From assembly GCF_000218685.1 (NCBI RefSeq), contig NW_006763297.1, positions 372,001 to 436,000 on the forward strand: 64,000 bases of DNA. Direction: 5' to 3'. The notes beneath the pieces were generated by a model. That model did no database searches. It had not been told where the DNA came from and worked only from the letters and a program-made list of their open reading frames with translations. This DNA is from Serpula lacrymans var. lacrymans S7.9 (lineage: Eukaryota; Basidiomycota; Agaricomycetes; Boletales; Serpulaceae). The translations under genes and the position numbers were made by a program. Of the stretch, positions 49,259 through 60,260 are shown piece by piece. The first letter of the stretch is position 1. Each line of letters opens with the position of its first letter.

Positions 49259-50879
49259 TGGACCCGGACAGGCTACAGTCAATTCGAAACAGCTTAGAAG
49301 AGCTGATGACGCGACACCCCGCATGCCAAATTATGGACGATGGTCCCTTCACACTCCCTGCCAGTCACGCAGGTGAAATCGTACAAGAATGTTTAAAGAT
49401 ACATAAAGCTGGTGATATCGATAACGAGAGCTTGCTGAAGTATCAACACGCCGATAGAGATTTACAAGCTCAAACTATCGCTGATATGGCAGCATTGAAC
49501 AACAAGACCGAAACTCGGCTAACGTGCAAAAGGCTTCTCCGTATTGTCCTCCAGGCGAAGATCATGTTGGGGTCGACACTACCACCTGACTGGTATGCGT
49601 TTGAAACGCCTGGTCTTTATTTTCTGATCATGATTTATTTTGCTTAACCGTAGGGCCAGTGACACGAACCATATGATGAACTCGATGGTATACGAGGATG
49701 CGCAAGTAAAGTCGCGAGAAATCTGTGATCTGAAGAAAAAAATAGAAGCCTTGGAAAGCTGGATCGGAAACATCGAAGAAAAGATGTTAGAGTGTAACAA
49801 AGACACTGAATCAATAAAGCAGAAACAGGGGAGCATTGTACGAGATGAGGTGAGTTGTGATTGAGACGTGCCCGTTCTATCAGTTGTTCTAAGTGAGGAA
49901 GAATAGGCAAAGAATGCCACTGTCATAGCCAACCTAGAGGGTGATCTATGTAGTCTGCAGTCTAACTTGCGAGAACATCAAGAGCGGTCAGAGCGTCTCA
50001 TTTGCAGAAAATTCAGTACGTGGTCTGCAGTTTTCAAGTCTGGACACTCATTATTATTTTTGGCCAGCCACCTTAAAAAACCTATATATGCGTCTACAGC
50101 AAGTGGATCTCGGAGTTCTAGCGCATACCCAGGAAGAATTTGGCAAGCATTTGTCAGAAATGAAAGACCAGATATCCAACTTGTCCAACCAGCAAACCTC
50201 TATGACTAGCGAATCAGAAGTGCTGCGGGACGAATTGCATACCACACGCGATGATAGGACACTGCATGAAACAAGATTATCTGATTTGGAGTCCATTTTC
50301 CATATATTGAGATCTGATCTCGATTTTTTGCTCGAAGCTCATAGGGAGTCCCGTTGCAATCACGAGAATAGAGAAGTCCCGCGTCTTCATCTTCCTGACA
50401 TGGAATTTGAATATGCGCCTTACATAGCTCCCAAGGACACTCCAGTAAGTCACTCAACAAACTAATCACGGCTCCTCAATCACTTCTACGGTTTCTATAG
50501 ACATATAGTTTGGCTTCGGAAACCCCTGATGGGGCTATCACACTAACGGTAGGAAAATTTGCTTACCATCGACCTCTGAGTATTTATTCACGTCTTGGAG
50601 AAGCTACGAACAGGTAGTATGATTCATATTCCAGGAGATGTGATGGGCGACGCATCATCCATCTCTGACGTCAAGCTATCCCTCATAATATTGGAGCACT
50701 ACTATAGGCTTGCTATTGGGCTGCTTATATGGGCTTGCACGCACCCAATCCTAATGCCTTTGTCGCTACTCTCCACCGCATTAGTCTTTGTGTTTTTGAT
50801 GGGAATGGGCCTACGGCCTGCTGTGTCACCGTTTGAGGGTGATCGCCCAATCTGGCAAAAAATCCATGCAGATATATAG
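49259..50879 (+). CDS. Coiled-coil protein with C-terminal membrane anchor (KASH-like layout), transposon cargo
   Basis: The start is MDPDRLQSIRNSLEELMTRH. Exons 49259-49593, about 49654-49850, about 49907-50012, about 50108-50445 and further short exons to 50879 splice in frame, giving a long helical protein. Coiled coils are strongest at about 49690-49850 (DLKKKIEALESWIGNIEEKM) and 50120-50340. The last about 60 residues hold one or two hydrophobic stretches (LAIGLLIWACTHPILMPLSL and STALVFVFLMGMGL). A tail of about 21 residues (starting RPAVSPFEGDRP, ending IHADI) follows. This layout, a cytosolic coiled coil, a C-terminal anchor and a short luminal tail, is that of KASH proteins. The tail lacks the animal PPPX ending, so the assignment is inference. 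Confidence 0.6.
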
Positions 50880-50927
50880 AATATGCGAATTTTTATGTAC
50901 CACATTCCACTAGATTATAGATAAGTA

Positions 50928-51652
50928 CTATAGTACATGCCAGACCCCTCCAAAAAGTTCGATTCCTTCGTGCTCACAGACGTCAGGGATCGCCTCTAGG
51001 ATGCAGCCTGTGACTGTAACGGATAGCGAGTCAACAGCGAGGCGAATGGGTGCATGAAAGACATCCGAGACTTCGGGTGATTTGGCGATGCTGAGGGATC
51101 CAGGATAATCGTAGGGGATGTTGAAGGTCATCCAAAGACGGGCAAGTGTGCTGGTTTTCATTCCAGTTGTGAACAATGAAGAGTTGGAGTGTGCAGTTGT
51201 ATGATAAAGGAAAGACCAAAACAGCGCCTCGTCACGAAAGTGAATGAGGAAAGTTCTGTTCTGGCGCTCGTAGTGTACCACCGAGCCTTGACGAGCGACC
51301 TAAAAACATGTTTAGATTATGAATGAGAAGGAAATCTAGATTTTAGCCTTACTGCATGGCCCAAAATCGGTCGAAGAGTGACCGGGTCGGCCGGGACGTT
51401 GAGCTGTTGCACGATGACAACATGTTGGGACTTCAGAAGAAGCCATGCTGATCATGATCATTGGGGTTTAGTAATGAAAAGGAGCAGTAAAACATAAGAT
51501 GACGTACGGGTGTCATCCTTGTCGCCAGCAATGAGCATGATAGAAGCTTGGTCTACATTCCCAACAGTGGTAACAGTATTACCCCATGGCTTGGATATCC
51601 CGGCAAAGGTGGTAGCAAAGATGACAGGAGCGCTAGCCAAGGTCACAGACAT
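50928..51652 (-). CDS. Hypothetical protein, transposon cargo
   Basis: The start MSVTLASAPVIFATTFAGIS continues NVDQASIMLIAGDKDDTP. After an intron near 51441-51507 it reads LLLKSQHVVIVQQLNVPADP and LRPILGHA. After a second intron near 51300-51350 it reads VARQGSVVHYERQNRTFLIH, FWSFLYHTTAHSNSSLF and IAKSPEVSDVFHAPIRLAVD, and ends at 50928. The frame is open throughout, about 220 residues. I do not recognise the family. It lies next to the right subterminal repeats of the CACTA element. Confidence 0.5.
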
Positions 51653-51866
51653 AGTAGTTAGATAAGTATGGAAGATCCAGATAAAACGGGTGCGGTGGGA
51701 TGGCGAAATTGGTGGGACATACCGCAGGATACGTTGGCTTTTTGTAAGAATGGAAGGTGGCTCATGGGTCATGGGCAGGAGAAAGGGGAAGAAAGAACCT
51801 TTGTACCCTCTCGATCATATTGATAATGGGACCTTGTGAGCTCGCGGAGTTGAGGGAGGTCATCAG

Positions 51867-51929
51867 GTAGCTACCACCTCGGTGCAGTCTCTGATATTTC
51901 AAGATCGGAAGGGAGTTACGGGTAGCTAC
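51867..51929. repeat. Right subterminal GTAGCTAC palindromes
   Basis: GTAGCTAC at 51867-51874 and 51922-51929, the same palindrome as at the left subterminal region. They lie about 0.2-0.3 kb inside the right terminal repeat, mirroring the left side. Confidence 0.6.
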
Positions 51930-52133
51930 TTTCATTGCTGTTATTTCGTCCGTTTGTTGTTTTTTGTTTTTTGTTTTGTTTTCGAGTGGTTCTTTCGGTG
52001 CTTTCTTTTTCAGAGTGAGTCGAAGGTTTAACTACCACGCGTCTGCTATGCATCAGCGCAAAGAATCCTTTCACTGCTCAACACATGAGAAATTCCGCGA
52101 GGCTGGTACACTTGTAATACAGTTTGATTATGA

Positions 52134-52650
52134 AAGGGCTGAAAAGGCTGCTATTCGAGGCTCTGTTACAATAAAGAGAAGTGTGAGGTCATGTAATTGC
52201 TGGTTTGACTATTGCAGTGTGCGACAGTGGTGGCTCTATAAAGAAAACCACAGCGGTGCTGATGATGTGGCCAGGCCAGTGTCAGCCTTCACAAATCAAA
52301 GCTATACAAAGCGAGTACATAAAACTGGTTAGTGGCATTTCACGGTGTGCGACAGTCATATATTTGGCGCTCTGCCATCATAGTAAACATATCTTGAATA
52401 TGTGGATAATGACGGCTATGACACCTTGGCTGAAAGTCGGACACCACATAGAATATTGCTGGCCTTCCATGAAATGGTCTCACACATCAGCATCTTGATT
52501 TTTACAGCTATGATTGACAAGTGTAGCGTACATGGTAAATTTTAACACCCTCACCTCTGGCGCACTTTGTGGCATCAGCGCGACTTTTTTCCATGCCGTG
52601 GGCTGGCACGTGTCTGTCGCAACGGGGGATTTCGGCCATTGCTCGCAGTG
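52134..52650 (-). repeat. Right terminal inverted repeat, 517 bp
   Basis: Reverse complement of 34361-34877 with one difference; it ends GCTCGCAGTG at 52650. The equal length of both copies argues for a defined unit rather than a fortuitous inverted duplication. Confidence 0.92.
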
Positions 52651-52653
52651 TCT
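52651..52653. repeat. Target-site duplication TCT, right
   Basis: TCT directly follows the right terminus, matching 34358-34360. Confidence 0.8.
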
Positions 52654-53393
52654 ACTCGTAATATCTGGATTACTGCTATAAGTGTACTTTGTTTGTTCCA
52701 AATCAATTACCTGCAGTTGAAGCCATGCCACAGTAGCCAAACAAAGCCGAATCATCTCATCATTGTCAGTCACGGTCACGGTGGCAAAGTCAACCAATAG
52801 AATCTTCACCTAGGTTACCCAACAAAAGAGCCTTACTATAGTGTACGATCACGTGTCTCGTACACTATAGTAAGGCTCTCTTGTGGCTATTCCCAGCACC
52901 AGCGTTAAATATCGCCCCAAAGTGGCCACAGGACTTGGGCTGCAAGCGCTCTGGCTCTGGTTCGGCATATTCGGCATGTAAGCTCCGCCATCATTGTCCG
53001 ATTACAAACCTTCGTTCAGCTTCTATATATCCCGCCAGCATTGTCCTCGTCATTATTCGCAGCGACATCCTCTATAGACATTTGGCAACTATCTGGGGAT
53101 CGTTATAACATAGCAGCATGGAAGTCTAAGTGAAGTGGCACTATCGCACAAAACTACCCGCTTTGGAACCGTTACGATGATCTAACTACACTAGACGCCT
53201 GGCACGGTACTTACAGCTGAAACAGTGTACTGGAATATACATAGACATGTTGACGATGACAAGTAATAGACTCGGCTCTGCCTGCTCCGTGAAAATAAAT
53301 AATGCGAAAGACTACAACTGTCATACAGATACTTGTTAGTTTTGAAAGTAGTAATACTCAAATGGACTCACGAACAAATTTGCCATCCCTTCT
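52654..53393. other. Host flank right of the CACTA element, no gene
   Basis: About 740 bp; before the insertion it would have continued the trehalase 3' flank. It contains a perfect 22-bp hairpin (separate entry) and no supported gene. Confidence 0.5.
52827..52879. repeat. Perfect 22-bp inverted repeat with 9-nt loop
   Basis: Left arm 52827-52848 begins AGAGCCTTACTATAGTGT; right arm 52858-52879 is its exact complement. The 9-nt loop contains the E-box palindrome CACGTG. Could be a terminator-like hairpin, a miniature element relic or a small-RNA source. Confidence 0.85.
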
Positions 53394-54529
53394 TCAGGAA
53401 GCTGTAGCCGCTTTGTCAGGCTGACGGTTTTCGTATTCACGTATTCTGGCTTTGAGTTGGTCCATTTCAACCAGTCTTTCGGCCTCGCGTCGTGCACTTT
53501 CAGCACTGTCAGCCTTCTGTTGTTCTATAACAGCCTTGAGTTGCTCTCGTTCCGCACGACTGCGGTCTTCACCTATCTTCATCCCAGCTTCAACAAGCTT
53601 TTGACAAGTTAAAAAAATAAGTAATAGACAGCAAAAAACAACAACGAGGTTTTACTCACTGCACGTCGACTTTCTTCTCGTTTGATCTCTTCCTGCCTCA
53701 CCCTTTCACACGCCTCGCCCCATGCTCTGTCATATTCTTCAGATACCGCCTCTATGCTGTTACGATGGTCGAATTTTAATCCAAGATAGTCGGCGCGTGT
53801 GCCGTGTGAACTACACTTCTCCTGTGCATTTGGACATAGTTTCTTCAACGTGTCGAACACGGTATTCGCAAACCAGTAGCACTGGTGCTCATAAAGATTG
53901 TAGAGTGGTGCATGCTTGTTGATGACTTTCAAAAGGATGCATAGCTGCCGAACAGAAGGTGGTAAATAATTTGCGGTGATATTGGAGGGACAAGACTCGG
54001 AGAATGTAAGGGTACAGAGCACCCTGTATGATTTATACGGTTTAGTCACTTCCGTTTTATTGTCTTCCCTGGTGATGACAATACGGTCATCGGCAGGAGT
54101 ATCGGAGACTGACGGTGACACAATGGCAGAGCCTGGAGGGGTATGAACAGACGAGTTGGGTGAGGGAGAGGAGGGTGAACGGTCGACGACCACAAGTGCC
54201 TTGGCCGTGATGTTTGGATCCGGGTGGCGAACGTAAATCAACAAGAACTCGTGTCTCTTGTCGTCTTTGCATTTACAAAATACGATGTGGTCGATATAGC
54301 AATTTGTGGACCTATCGTCTAGGAAAAGCTGCCGCTCCCATGACTTAGGCCCTACAGGCCCGATGACGCGTTCCTCCTGGAATATGCCAAAGATGTCAGT
54401 TGGATACGACATGTGTGGTCGAACAAGAGTCGAGTAGATGTTATGGAGAATAAGAGAAAAACGACCTGAACCCATCTTTAATCTGTAGCTGGTGAGGGGT
54501 GTGAGGGCTGAGGGTATTTCAAGTTCCAA
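53394..54529 (-). CDS. Hypothetical basidiomycete protein with C-terminal coiled coil
   Basis: Exon 1 (about 53661-54529) starts MELEIPSALTPLTSYRLKMG and contains CYIDHIVFCKCKDDKRHEFL, a Ser/Pro-rich linker (SPSSPSPNSSVHTPPGSA), VRQLCILLKVINKHAPLYNL and YEHQCYWFANTVFDTLKKLC. This layout is recurrent in agaricomycete genomes but has no assigned function that I know of. An intron of about 60 nt (near 53600-53660) leads to a charged coiled-coil exon (EAGMKIGEDRSRAEREQLKA) ending at 53394. The HQCYWF segment with nearby Cys suggests a possible cysteine-based active or binding site, but that is only a guess. Confidence 0.6.
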
Positions 54530-56268
54530 AGGGTCTGACCGTCTTCAATGGCGCTGGCAATGCTATGATGTGACAGTCTATCAAATCAAACTTCTAACGA
54601 ACTCATGTAGTACACATGTCTCCTACATAAGCGCCCATAAGCGCCCATAAACGTCCATTAAGTTGGCGTGAGAATGTTCGCGATGTCTACATATGGGCAA
54701 CTTGAACATCCTATCCGGACTCGGTGTAAGTAATCCAGTACACCCTACACCAATAATTCTCCTGGGGTCCATGCTTCACATGCTTTACCACAATGGCGGT
54801 CTGAATAGTCACTTTCAACGGCCAACGCACTTCAAACCCAGAAGATAAATTATCAACCGAGTACGTCGTGCTTTGGTCGTGCTACCAAGCGTGCCACCAA
54901 AAAAATTACCAGTCACCTTGAGCTCTTCCACCGGTCACCCCTTAAATCAATGGAGCGATCACAACTTCTGAACAAGTGGCCTGGTATACATAGTAGAGCA
55001 AACCATCGTATAACGAAACCATTATCAGACGTCTCAATCGACTCGATGGACTGAAATAGTTAAGCATTCATTACATCGACTTATAGTAATAGAACACTGA
55101 CTCGTGGCCTGTTTTACAGAGCATTACACCCTCAGTGAACAAATAGTACCGTAGCCAGTCAGGGGCTTGCATGACTCGGACAACCGCGACGTGTCGAAGC
55201 ACGGTTACTGTAGGGAATATTTTGCCCTTCACCCTCACATCGCATGAGTCACGATCGTAAGTATCTTCCAGTCTCTTTCCAATTCAGGGGAAGATTCTCA
55301 TTATCATGATGGATGCTATCACTGATGACGGTTCGTGGTCATCTCCTTAGGGCCCAAGCAACGTGTATTTCACTTCGGTTACTCCCCTACCGTTCATTGC
55401 GCATGGAAATATCTTATTCCAGTGTCAGCAAAATCAGTTGCCAGTGGACGAAAGCAATTATCGCAACACGCCGAGATGTCAGCCCATCAGCTTGATGTAT
55501 CTGCTTGTGCCGGTAGATGGGATCATGACGCGTTTTGATTCATTAGCGCAGGCTCGCATAAACGTATAGCCTTTATCGACAGCATTCCAGATGAAGTCGA
55601 GTTTGAACGTGGTAAGATGCGTTCAACCTATCAATTTCACACACCCTAAAATTTTGATGCACATACTAGGTTTTAGCCCTAACCAGCGCATCGTGGGATT
55701 GGGAAGCTCTCTACTGACGCTTTATTGTTTAGCACTTTATCATTGCAGGAGTGGACAGCGTGGTTTATCGGGGGGCTAATGTATCTCTCGGAAACGGCGC
55801 GGTCGGGCTAAGTGATTATGGTAGCCCATCCATCGTGTTATGTGCTACCTATCTCTTGGCAATGTAGCGTCGTGAATATCATTGGCCGATTAACAGAGAA
55901 CGCATCTCCTTGGGAAATCTCAAGTGCAAATAATTTCGGACCTCCTTCCCGTATGTATCACTGGAAGCTTCGGAGAACACTGGGATCTGGCCGAGAAAAG
56001 ATGGCGTACTTTGTGTCTAACACTTGTCTATCCATTACAGTACGCAGTCTCCTCATCGACTTAAGAGTCGGAAGATGGAGCGTACTACGTTCGCCGTCGA
56101 TCACTACACCAGGGCATTGGATTAAAATTCTTCCCTGCGCAATCTCACTACATTTAATCTAACGATCTACAGCAGATCAGAGGTATTCACACTATAGTCT
56201 ATCATTCAAGACGAGCCTATGTATACGTCGACAAATTACTGAACTACCAGATCATCATCTCCGATTCA
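54530..56268. other. Gene-poor stretch, no supported gene
   Basis: About 1.7 kb with only short frames. Near 54620-54655 a short imperfect tandem repeat of CATAAGCGCC occurs. Nothing else recognised. Confidence 0.45.
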
Positions 56269-59200
56269 TCAACTGGGAGGAGCGTGGTTTGAAGGGACAG
56301 TACAATGATGCATGAACGATGACCACCTATCCTCCAACATGATACCTCTCTGTCGATGATCGATACCGGGAATGGCTTGATTGTATACAGCACCGGTGTC
56401 ATAAGAATGGGAAGGTCCAGGAATTTCAGGGTAGAGGTTTTCCCATTCGAGTGGCAAGCCCACTACACGTTCACTTGTAGGATGCCCGTGATAAGACGAC
56501 GAGGGTACAGGGATGCATCCAGAAGACTGTTGAAGTTCGTGAGCTTGCCCCTGTATGGGTATTTCGTTCATCGGGCCAGTAGAGTAGTCAACTGAAACTT
56601 CTGTTGGGCTGAAGGGTATATAATCTGTTGAAGGTTTGGGAGTGACCAGCATTGTCCGACCACCAAAGATCGCTAGTTCATCGTCACGCTCATCATGATC
56701 AGCAGTGTGACTTTGTCCAGTAGTGAATGCTGCAGGATGCATGACTACGTCTTGACTTGACAGCAGTGCTTTCTGGCGTAGCCTGAGCAGGATGGGCTAC
56801 GGCACAACCATACCATCAATGAACGAAAATATGGAAAAAAAATGTTTTTGCACTCACCAGTGCCTTCTTCGCGCGACTACTTGTTTCAGCTGCGGCTTTG
56901 AACAACGAGCATGCTTGTTCCAGTTTGTCGAATGGCGGAGGATCAAGTTTCAAGCCTAACCTACGCATAGCTACGGTACCGATTATGACCTGGCAGGTAA
57001 AATAAGGAGTGATAACAATCCGAAACGAAATGCTTACTGCGGCAGAAAATGCATAAGACCATATTCGCCAAACACGAGCACAGAGAATAGGCTGCAGTGA
57101 GTACTGAACTCTTGTAGAATCCAAGACTACGCATGCACTTTGATACGCGGCGAGAAATGACTGGCCTAGAGGGCTTCTCATGGGGTCAGAGGGATAGTCG
57201 GTCATAGCTTGCGCAAAAAAAATCCTCTGTGAAGAAAAAGCAGAGCTGTTATGGAAACATCAGAGTCTTATTTATGGTTTTTGTGTGATTGTACGTACTG
57301 AGCTCCCGATAGTGAGATCGCACCCAAGCTTGCATCTCTTTGGACGTCTGCTCGAGGTGAACCGTGTTTTGTGATTTTGGGACATCAAATTTTCCGGTCG
57401 AGTTCCAGGATAGACTGATAACTCGGTGGCTTCACCGCTTGAGTAACTTGCACGACTGGCGCCAAGCATTCCACAGTGTATCTGAGGCTCCATGCGCCAA
57501 CTATAGTACAGTCGTTAGAAGAAGACGGAGTGCCATTCTGAGAATACCTTACAGCCCAAAGGAACTTCTCCTTCTTGAAAAGTAATTTCATCAAGTTCTG
57601 TTGGATATTGGCAGTGAATAAAATCTGGCATGATAACTGGAGGGCGGCCGGTAACTAGACTCTGTAAATATAGATAAGAAGGTTGCGACCTGTCTTAATT
57701 CCTGTAGCGTACCTGCCAAAGGGTGCCTGCAAACAGATTCCAGAACGACATCCGTCGATCGTAAGCCTCTCTACTCTCAAAGCCCCACAACGAGGGATCC
57801 TTGTCTTGGCAAAGATAATGTAGTCGTTACATATAGAAAGCGAGATAACACGAAGACTTACGAGATCCAATCTAGAAACTACCATCAGATATTTCGAAGA
57901 GAAGAAATTTAGGTTGCGGCCCTTACCTGAAGCGCTATCTGGCCCGCAAAATTGAGAAGAGAGTAGGAATTCTCCAAGTTACTCTCCAAGCCACTCGTGC
58001 CATTGTATATGCTCATGAGATGCAGCGTTTTCACCGTAACGATTGATCTATTTGTCAGTACTGGCTGCAAACAAAGTGCTGACCGTGCAAGTCTGTAATA
58101 AAGTTGACCCTCGGCATTGTACGGAGGAAGGGTGAAATCGACAAGAGCACCAATGGCAAGGACAATGAATAAGAGCGCCAGATCGTGTGGTCCATATTCG
58201 AGCGGCTCGGAAGGATTCCCTAGGTGCTTGTATACAGCGGGGATTAGTTCATTAATGATATGTCGACGCGATACTATGTGGAACATCCAGGTTAAGTGCT
58301 CGGTGAAAGTCTCGCATAGCAAAGTCGCTCTTCCTATCTCTGGTAGAAATGATTCTATCATCGATTGCACTGGAGCTATTGGGATGCCGGAAGGTGTAAA
58401 TGGGAAAGATTTGTAGAATATCTTGATTTCTTCGGGAAGATAGGAGGCGTCAAAATCTTGAGGAAAACTTGGTGGTGTCGAAGCCTCCGTGACGATTTCT
58501 TTTGCCCTCTTAGGGAAATATATGGCTATATTCTCATGGAAATAAAAGATCGCTCACCAGTAATAAACTCTTTAAAACAGACACCCAACCGCTTAGAAAC
58601 TATTCATGATTTTGGAAAACATAAGGGCCTACCTCCGAACCACCGGATGGCCCAAAAAAGCGGACAGCACTGCGAACAGCTCCACCGTGCTCCTCGCTGT
58701 CAAGATGCAAGGAACCCAAGGCGTCGATTAGGCCATATCTATTGAACTCGTTTAGGGTTTTTGATTGCTCCTCGGTCTCAGTCTCGGTATCGTCTGGAGA
58801 TGGCGCATTGATTAGAAGAGGATGAGGCTGATTTGACGAATTGGTTTGAATGATGGCTAGTGCATCCTCCAGAGAATGCATGCGTTCCTCCATTTTGGTC
58901 ATCTTACGACGAAGATAGTCTTCGGCAATTCCAACGAACCTATGCAAATGACAGGTACTTCAGCACGCGACCAAGGAATGACAAGTGGTAATGATACAAC
59001 TGACCGGCTTCCTTCTCCTGGAGGCATGGTGCCTGAAAGTAAAGACAATAAACACCAGTAAAGATCTTACGTATCTTCCCATACCATTAGGGCATAACAT
59101 GCCGCATCCTCTTTTGACGCAGGTTGAGCAAGGCACTTTATAACGAAATTGTCAGAAAAAGAACAGCACGAAGAACAACTACATTGAATTAGTTGGTAAT

Positions 59201-59694
59201 AACCCTTACCTTGTCTATCACATTTCGCTTTTAACCTATTCAAATTTCGAGTTGGGATATATGGTTCAATGATTTCAGACTCGTATAGAAAAGGTCTATA
59301 TTCGGGAACATGTACCTATGGTTCACTGATCTTTAGGTACATGATTAGTAAAGTATTGTAGTTGGGATAGGCTATGAGGTACTCACTTCAGACTCGTATA
59401 GAAAAGGTCTGAAGTGAGCCTCTGTGCGCGAGCGGCTTATATACTGCTGCTCGCGCCAAAGTGTCAGTCTTACAAAAATCCTTGTCCCGCTTTAAAGCAT
59501 AGACATACAAGTGTATATACAGAAATCCTATTGTGTGTTTAGTAGCTTAGTGAAGCCGCAAGTAGCTTGTCCTCGCTTGTATTCCAACAGGATATTAGCA
59601 TAAGTTCGACGGCACTAGGTTTGACGACGTGCCTGCGGCATTCTGCACACGCAATCTCTCCTCTGGTTCGCCGCCTCTCCCTACTACTGCACAT
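56269..59694 (-). CDS. Zn(II)2Cys6 fungal transcription factor
   Basis: DNA-binding regulator. Exon 1 (59633-59694) encodes MCSSRERRRTRGEIACAECR. A 397-nt intron with a GC donor joins it to RLKAKCDRQ at 59235, and a further intron joins VPCSTCVKRGCGMLCPNG. Together these give all six cysteines of the zinc cluster. TMPPGEGSRFVGIAEDYLRR and a dimerisation coiled coil (KMTKMEERMHSLEDALAI) follow. The fungal transcription-factor middle homology domain lies at about 57300-58370 (FTLPPYNAEGQLYYRLARSA, then LNFAGQIALQ). The C-terminal Pro/Ser-rich exon ends at 56269. Targets cannot be inferred. Confidence 0.78.
59382..59418. repeat. Inverted repeat inside the first intron of the transcription factor gene
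   Basis: CTCACTTCAGAC and GTCTGAAGTGAG form 12-bp arms around about 13 nt. Its core GACTCGTATAGAAAAGGTCT also occurs at about 59279-59298, so a short segment of the intron is duplicated. The intron is several times longer than the usual 50-60 nt here. Confidence 0.7.
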
Positions 59695-60260
59695 TGTCCA
59701 ACACTGATAGTTTGTCTGTTTGATGGTATTTTCGAAGGCTAAGCAACACAGGAGTATTCTTCCCTAGTATAAAGCATCAGTAAAATGTCAACTTTCTTTG
59801 AAGACCTTAACTCAGCTTATAACGATTTTAAGAGTGATTAAGATCGGTTTGGTGCCAAGGGACCTATGGATTTTCAAGACGAGAAAAGTTTGATTAAGGA
59901 CACTCAATTTCTTGAATCTCACTGAGTACGACTTTGAACAAACTTGAACAACTCTTGAATTTTTATTAAGGCATTAAGAAGTAACTCCTAAGATGAAAGC
60001 AAGATATTTTCGAGAACCGGAACAAGTAGCATTAAATGAGAATAAGAAAAAGTCAGTGCTCCAAGTTGTAAAAGACGAAACACAATTCAAGACACAATTA
60101 TCACCAAAACAAACTGAGCAGGGATGTGGAAAGAGTCTACAAGGAATTCATGATAGCTGGGGAAAACACTAAATGTATTTGATCATCTATGCACCCCAAC
60201 GCAAAAAACCTGTAATGAGCATGAATGCGAGGGCACACATACAAGGAACACTTACACAGC
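59695..60260. other. Spacer upstream of the transcription factor and left of the Plavaka accessory gene
   Basis: About 565 bp, AT-rich, with no supported gene. The left terminus of the Plavaka-type element may lie here, but I could not identify it. Confidence 0.4.

Larger units (their letters stand above)
34361..52650. mobile_element. 18.3-kb CACTA-type DNA transposon with cargo genes
   Basis: The unit is bounded by inverted CACTGCGAGC termini, 517-bp terminal inverted repeats with a single mismatch by eye, and a 3-bp target duplication (TCT). It carries a TNP2-type transposase near the left end, so mobility by the CACTA/EnSpm mechanism is well supported. Next to the transposase are an LRR-like gene and a proline-rich accessory gene, both with disabling changes. 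The right half holds five non-transposition genes, three of which encode membrane-anchored proteins next to a SUN protein. The near-identity of the repeats implies a recent insertion or strong homogenisation. The site lies just downstream of the trehalase coding region. Confidence 0.88.

Noticed and set aside
34361..52650. LTR retrotransposon
   Set aside because: The terminal repeats are inverted, not direct, and the transposase is TNP2-type; no reverse transcriptase or integrase is visible.
34361..52650. Mutator-like element because of the long terminal repeats
   Set aside because: CACTG termini, a 3-bp target duplication and a TNP2 transposase fit CACTA; Mutator elements make 8-11 bp duplications.
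52480..52809. Minus-strand frame running from host flank into the right terminal repeat (MKILLVDFATVTV start)
   Set aside because: It crosses the transposon boundary and has no continuation in the pre-insertion sequence that resembles a protein.
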